NCBI GenBank assembly: GCA_020536535.1
Contig: JAHLWZ010001077.1
Span: 1 to 21,135, forward strand
Direction of reading: 5' to 3'
From: Pelomyxa schiedti
Lineage: Eukaryota > Evosea > Pelobiontida > Pelomyxidae
Length of the DNA stretch: 21,135 nt
Part shown: in pieces, positions 17,766-21,135 of the stretch
How the letters are laid out: each line of letters starts with the position of its first letter
Position numbering within the stretch: the first letter of the stretch is position 1
Notes under the pieces: model-generated
What the model saw: the letters and a program-made list of their open reading frames with translations, nothing else
The model's database searches: none
What the model was told of the DNA's origin: nothing
Program-made: the position numbers and the translations under genes

Positions 17766-19193
17766 TCATAGTCTGGGGCGGGAGGAGCGCTTTTCCCTGA
17801 CGGTGGCAAAGTACCTCTTCTTGGTGGTGGGTTTCGAGGGCGATGAACTGGTGCCAAGGGGTGTTGTTGCTTTATCAGATTCCTCAAAGGAACCAGTTCG
17901 GGGCCTGATGGCTAGTGGCGCAGAGGTTGCTGTTGATGTTGTAGTTACACACGGTGATGCTGCTGGTGTTGATGATGGCGATGATGGCGCATTCAGGGTT
18001 TGCTTCAGGAGGAAGTCCGGGAGTGATGTTTCCTTTGAAAATTTGTGGTTGGTGGGGTCTTTGGGGGATTCCGGCGGGGGTTTTGTTGGGGTTCTTGTTG
18101 CAGGGGGAGGGGGGCTGGGTGACATGTCCGCGGTGGATGCCGTGGAGGACGAGGAGGGGAGCAGCCACCGGAGTGAGAAGCGTTTGGATTTCCTCTTTTG
18201 CTCAGGGTCACTTGTTATTGTCGTTAGTATTACAGGTTGTTTATTGACGGTGGATGTTGGCGCTGCAGATGTTGTCACTGAAATAGCCGGAAGTGCAGCC
18301 TGAAATCGAGGAAGGCTCTTTGCTAATAAATTGTTAGGAAAACAACGGTTAAGGGGACTGCCTAACTTTAAAGAATTTTCTTAATTAGACGTTTTTTTTC
18401 ATACTTAATATGTCTATATTATATTCTAAACTATTTATTCTACTTTATTTTTATTATAATAATTTATTTTATTATAATAATAATTTATCGGATCGAAACC
18501 TAGTTCACAAAGTATCAGGTACTTGTCGTGGCCACCCAGGACTTTGTCAACCTCAGCCTGGTAATGCGGCGGAACCGTGCAGCCGTGCCCGATCAGAAGC
18601 TGAGCAATCTCAATGTGGTTGTTTCTAATGGCATCGACCAGCGGGTGCCTCTCATCGCTGCTTTCGCGGAAAACCACTATCTCCTTGGAATTGAGCAGAG
18701 CCTCGACCACCTCAAAGTGGCCCTCCAAACAAGCAATTCCCACTGCAGTGAACCCACTGCTGTCCCTCGCGTTCACATCGATCCCGGGGTGTCCCATAAG
18801 TCTCCTCACGACCTCGACGTTGCCGTTCGCGGCGGCCTGCACGATGGGCTGCGACCTGTTGGCGTCAATCCCCGGCGCCGCCAGCAGCAGATCCACCATC
18901 CCACAATTGCCGTGTGCGCAGCAGCACCACAGCGCCGTGAACCCGTGGGTGTCGGGCACGTTGGGGTCGGCGGGCGCGTGCGGGGGCGGCGGGCGGAGCA
19001 GCAGCTCGGCGATGGCGGCGTCGGCGTTGGCGCAGGCGTGGTACAGCGCGGTCCAGCCGTTGCGCAGGCAGCAGTTGATGTCGAGGTTGGCGGGCAGCGT
19101 CGTGCGGAGGAGCGACGCGGCCTTGCTGACGTCGCGCGCCTCGCAGGCCTCTTGCAGGAGCCGGTGCAGCGCAACTGCAGCTTGGTACGACAT
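17766..19193 (-). CDS. Ankyrin-repeat protein with Ser/Thr/Pro-rich C-terminal tail, probably two exons
   Basis: Exon 1 starts at an ATG at 19193 and encodes about 230 residues with four to five ankyrin repeats. Units include NGWTALYHACANAD, HGFTALWCCCAHGN, SGFTAVGIACLEGHFEVVEA and HPLVDAIRNNHIEIAQLL. Such repeats bind other proteins. The frame could run on to a TAA at 18435, but the last 20 codons are translated A+T-rich DNA. A better model leaves the exon near 18500 (or at a GTGAAC donor, exon end 18509) and re-enters at 18322 after CTAACAATTTATTAG. Both donors keep the phase into the long frame ending at 17766 (416 or 413 aa). That tail is rich in Ser, Thr and Pro, with basic patches (KRKSKRF, KKRYFATVREKRSSRPR). 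The ankyrin part is sure, the junction is not; the tail could be a separate gene. Confidence 0.7.
18323..18499 (-). other. A+T-rich probable intron or 3' UTR
   Basis: The stretch contains runs of TTATTATAATAA and ends, on the minus strand, with CTAAC followed 10 nt later by AG, the acceptor pattern seen in other genes here. It also contains several AATAAA hexamers, so it could instead be the 3' end of a shorter ankyrin transcript. Confidence 0.5.
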
Positions 19194-19497
19194 AGTAGCT
19201 AGTTGGCTAGTCAGTGCAGTGCGGTGAGTTACTTCGAACAAGTCGTTGCGTACGGCACCTCTGTTTTTTTTCTTTCCTTTTTGTTTCGAGATTTTCTGTG
19301 AATGGCTGGAACTACCCATAATGTGGCTTTGTCGGGAGGGGGTTACGTCACCGGCGCAGGGCCAGGCGCATAACGTTTTTGTCATTCGCCTTTTACTAAT
19401 GAGCAACCGTGCTCCTGGTCGTCATCAAATGCGCTTTGATCCCGTATTTTTGTATCGAGAGGGGCACCCCTCTCATTCTAAAAGAAAACCAAATAGT
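19194..19497. other. Intergenic region between ankyrin gene and inverted family copy
   Basis: It should hold the 5' flank of the ankyrin gene and the 3' end of the family gene. I see no other coding potential. A perfect inverted repeat, GAGAGGGG-CA-CCCCTCTC, lies at 19457-19474, 23 nt beyond the family gene's stop codon. Confidence 0.6.
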
Positions 19498-20664
19498 TCA
19501 AAGCGACTGGAGTGTGAGAACATGCTGGGGAGTCAGAGTTGGCACAGGCTGACTCCACAAGCTACAGCCTGTTGCAGCATCAATGAGGTTGACGTGATGG
19601 AATCCTTGGAATGCAATCAACCCATTGTCCATAATACACCTACAATCTGATCTCCACTGGTAAACATGGCAGGGGGTGTAGGTATTGGTTGCTGAAAAAA
19701 TGCTCAGTGCCCCTGTGGAAGAAACCTCATAGATGTGGCTCTCATCAATCTTTCCACCCAACCACTCGAAACACTTCACAGCTTGTTTTGTGTCAATGTC
19801 AATCATGAAGTTTGGTTGTGAGGGGCAGTTGAGTAGTGGTTGTGTATGCGGTGCACCAATGACTCCATACTTGGCTGACCAAAAAATATCATAACTCTTC
19901 AGAAGTACCTCTTGAAGGATTGAAAGCACACCCTGCTGGTATGTTTTCTCCAAGTCAACAATCCACAGTGCCTGCTTGTGTACCGTCCACACTGCAAATG
20001 CCACAATGTTAGCATCACTGCCACCCAGAGTTGCGTCGATCCATTGCACGTGTTCCACCTCTCTGATAAACACACTTCTCACAAAATCTGCTCTCCCTGA
20101 AATTGTGCTGTTGGTTGCCGGTGGCAGCGGCTTTGGCCAGATTGCAACCGTTTTCGTACCGACAGAGTTGTACACCAACTGCCACCGCCTGTTACTCGCC
20201 ACCACTGTGTACGAGAAGAGAAAGGTACCATCCCACTCAGCCACCTTCTGCATTTTTGTTGTCTCCACAATCGCGGATGTGGTGGCTGTGGCCCAGAACC
20301 CTTGGGGGGTAGCCACGTGGTGGCGGCCAACCCACCCATAAATGCACGCACTGATCTTTCTGAAGTCGCATTCGATTGAAACTACGCCCAGGGTGTGCGA
20401 GATGCAGACAAACCAAAGTGCCTCATTGTGCCCCTTGGAGGAATCTCGCAAGGTCACAAGCACGCTCTTTGCCACACCCATGATCCAGTTTCTGCCAATT
20501 TCGTGGCACAGCACGTGGTGGGGCAGAACGCGCAACGGGGACGCCGACGCGCAACGTCCCACAATTCCGCCCGCGCACACCGCCACGAACTGGTGCTCTG
20601 CCCACGCAACGTGGTCGGGTGGCGCCATCGTGACACCCCGACCATGAAACAGTTCCTGCATCAT
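19498..20664 (-). CDS. Intact member of the family, 388 aa, inverted copy of the gene at 3172-4338
   Basis: It has the same length and layout as its counterpart: HVAWAEHQFVAVCAGG, GRCASASPLRVLP, CHEIGRNWIMGVAKS, SHTLGVVSIE, YGWVGRHHVA, WIVDLEKTYQQG, GKIDESHIYEVSS, TPCHVYQW and LIDAATGCSLW. By eye about 50 residues differ (roughly 87% identity). The differences cluster in the loop after VTLR (near 74-80), around 150-160, and near 275-300, while the N-terminal block is almost unchanged. The A in DAATG departs from the family's DAVTG. The start ATG at 20664 sits 64 nt after the stop of the preceding C-terminal fragment. The hydrophobic upstream extension of the other copy is absent. Confidence 0.87.
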   Translation of the reverse strand: MMQELFHGRGVTMAPPDHVAWAEHQFVAVCAGGIVGRCASASPLRVLPHHVLCHEIGRNWIMGVAKSVLVTLRDSSKGHNEALWFVCISHTLGVVSIECDFRKISACIYGWVGRHHVATPQGFWATATTSAIVETTKMQKVAEWDGTFLFSYTVVASNRRWQLVYNSVGTKTVAIWPKPLPPATNSTISGRADFVRSVFIREVEHVQWIDATLGGSDANIVAFAVWTVHKQALWIVDLEKTYQQGVLSILQEVLLKSYDIFWSAKYGVIGAPHTQPLLNCPSQPNFMIDIDTKQAVKCFEWLGGKIDESHIYEVSSTGALSIFSATNTYTPCHVYQWRSDCRCIMDNGLIAFQGFHHVNLIDAATGCSLWSQPVPTLTPQHVLTLQSL

Positions 20665-20727
20665 TTCGTACGATTAAATGAAACGGTTTGATCACTGGAG
20701 CTGTTTTTTTCTCTTTGAGGGATTGGT

Positions 20728-21066
20728 CTAAAACGAAGAAAGGCTGAAGTCCAGTGGGGAACTGACCGGCAGCCGCCACAACCACAGGCCAGTGACAGCA
20801 TCGACAAGGTCAATGTGTTCTTTACTCCGAAACGCAATCATACCGTTCCGAACTGTGTACTCTGTGTCAGTGTCGTCGTAGCAGAACACCCGGCACGGTG
20901 TGTCAAAGTCATCAGTGGAGAAAACCCTCAGCGTGTCATCCAGGTTGCTGTAGGCGACGAAATGGCGCTCATCAACTCTGACAGGATTGCCAAGAAAGCT
21001 GCTCCACACACATAGACGGGTTTTCAGGGCCACCAGTTGATAGGTGCTCCCAAAGTTTCCAGTCAC
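20728..21066 (-). pseudogene. C-terminal family fragment, inverted copy of 2605-2943
   Basis: It encodes the same 112-codon C-terminal piece (NPVRVDERHFVAYS, TPCRVF, RNGMIAF, IDLVDAVTGLWLW), ending in TAG where the other copy has TGA. Only two residues differ (Q to L and K to R). Like its partner it has no ATG. Its missing upstream part would lie beyond the window if this arm also carries the N-terminal relic. Confidence 0.75.
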
Positions 21067-21135
21067 TGCACACCCACTTTGTTTCTGTGTGATTCAGTAG
21101 AATACACAAGCAAACTCTCTGCGAGCACGAGCACG

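Larger units (their letters stand above)
19498..21135 (-). repeat. Right arm of the large inverted duplication
   Basis: It is the reverse complement of 2536-4340 and is still matching at the last base of the window. It lacks about 180 nt found in the left arm between the fragment and the intact gene. Together the arms enclose about 15 kb of unrelated genes. Confidence 0.85.

Noticed and set aside
17761-18303. 180-codon plus-strand Gly/Val-rich frame
   Set aside because: The opposite strand gives a typical Ser/Thr/Pro-rich disordered tail with an acceptor before it and AATAAA after its stop.
1-21135. CRISPR arrays, bacterial operons, transposase or reverse transcriptase genes, tRNA or rRNA genes
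   Set aside because: None was seen. There are no regularly spaced repeats, no transposase or polymerase motifs, and no RNA-gene signature that I could recognise by reading. The hairpins are not treated as bacterial terminators because the genes are eukaryotic.
2536-21135. The whole 18.6-kb segment as a transposon bounded by inverted repeats
   Set aside because: The arms are family genes, differ by an internal 180-nt indel and by uneven divergence, and enclose ordinary conserved genes. No mobility gene or target duplication is visible.

Overview
This is nuclear DNA from a eukaryotic microbe with a compact genome. Genes sit tens of bases apart on both strands. Several are split by very short spliceosomal introns (mostly about 40-110 nt) that often carry a CTAAC/TTAAC-like branch point close to the 3' AG. 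TGA, TAA and TAG all act as stops, so the standard code is used. Three conserved single-copy eukaryotic genes can be rebuilt exon by exon: a Tls1/C9orf78 (HCA59) homologue, leucine carboxyl methyltransferase 1 and PDCD5. None of them fixes the species. An amoebozoan protist, perhaps an archamoeba, is only a weak guess from the style of the gene family.

Layout. 1-1.75 kb: degenerate material with possible minus-strand exons, a hexanucleotide repeat and a perfect 26-bp palindrome. 1.8-4.3 kb (+): two relics and one intact member of a large gene family. 4.4-5.6 kb (+): an unrecognised two-exon gene. 5.6-7.8 kb (-): the ten-exon Tls1/C9orf78 gene with a long TA/TG microsatellite in intron 1. 7.8-8.7 kb: low-complexity DNA. 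8.7-13.9 kb (-): a run of a small beta-rich ORF, a divergent family member, a small coiled-coil (HR1-like) gene and two full family members. 13.9-14.2 kb (-): a family relic. 14.2-16.3 kb: LCMT1 (+) and PDCD5 (-), tail to tail with 16 nt between stops. 16.4-17.7 kb (+): a second divergent family member. 17.8-19.2 kb (-): an ankyrin-repeat gene with a Ser/Thr/Pro-rich tail. 19.5-21.1 kb (-): an inverted near-copy of the block at 2.5-4.3 kb.

The main story is the family. Ten intact, divergent or broken copies fill roughly 40% of the window. Full members are about 390-440 aa, with a conserved N-terminal block (RDQFVAxCAGG, GRCASASPLR, IGRNWIMG, SHTLGVV), a central VDLEK-x-x-QG motif and a C-terminal DAVTG-x-x-LW motif that recalls beta-propeller (PQQ/WD-like) blades. 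I know of no function for it. The copies show tandem duplication, inverted duplication, decay, and a fragment that is far better conserved between arms than the intact gene beside it.
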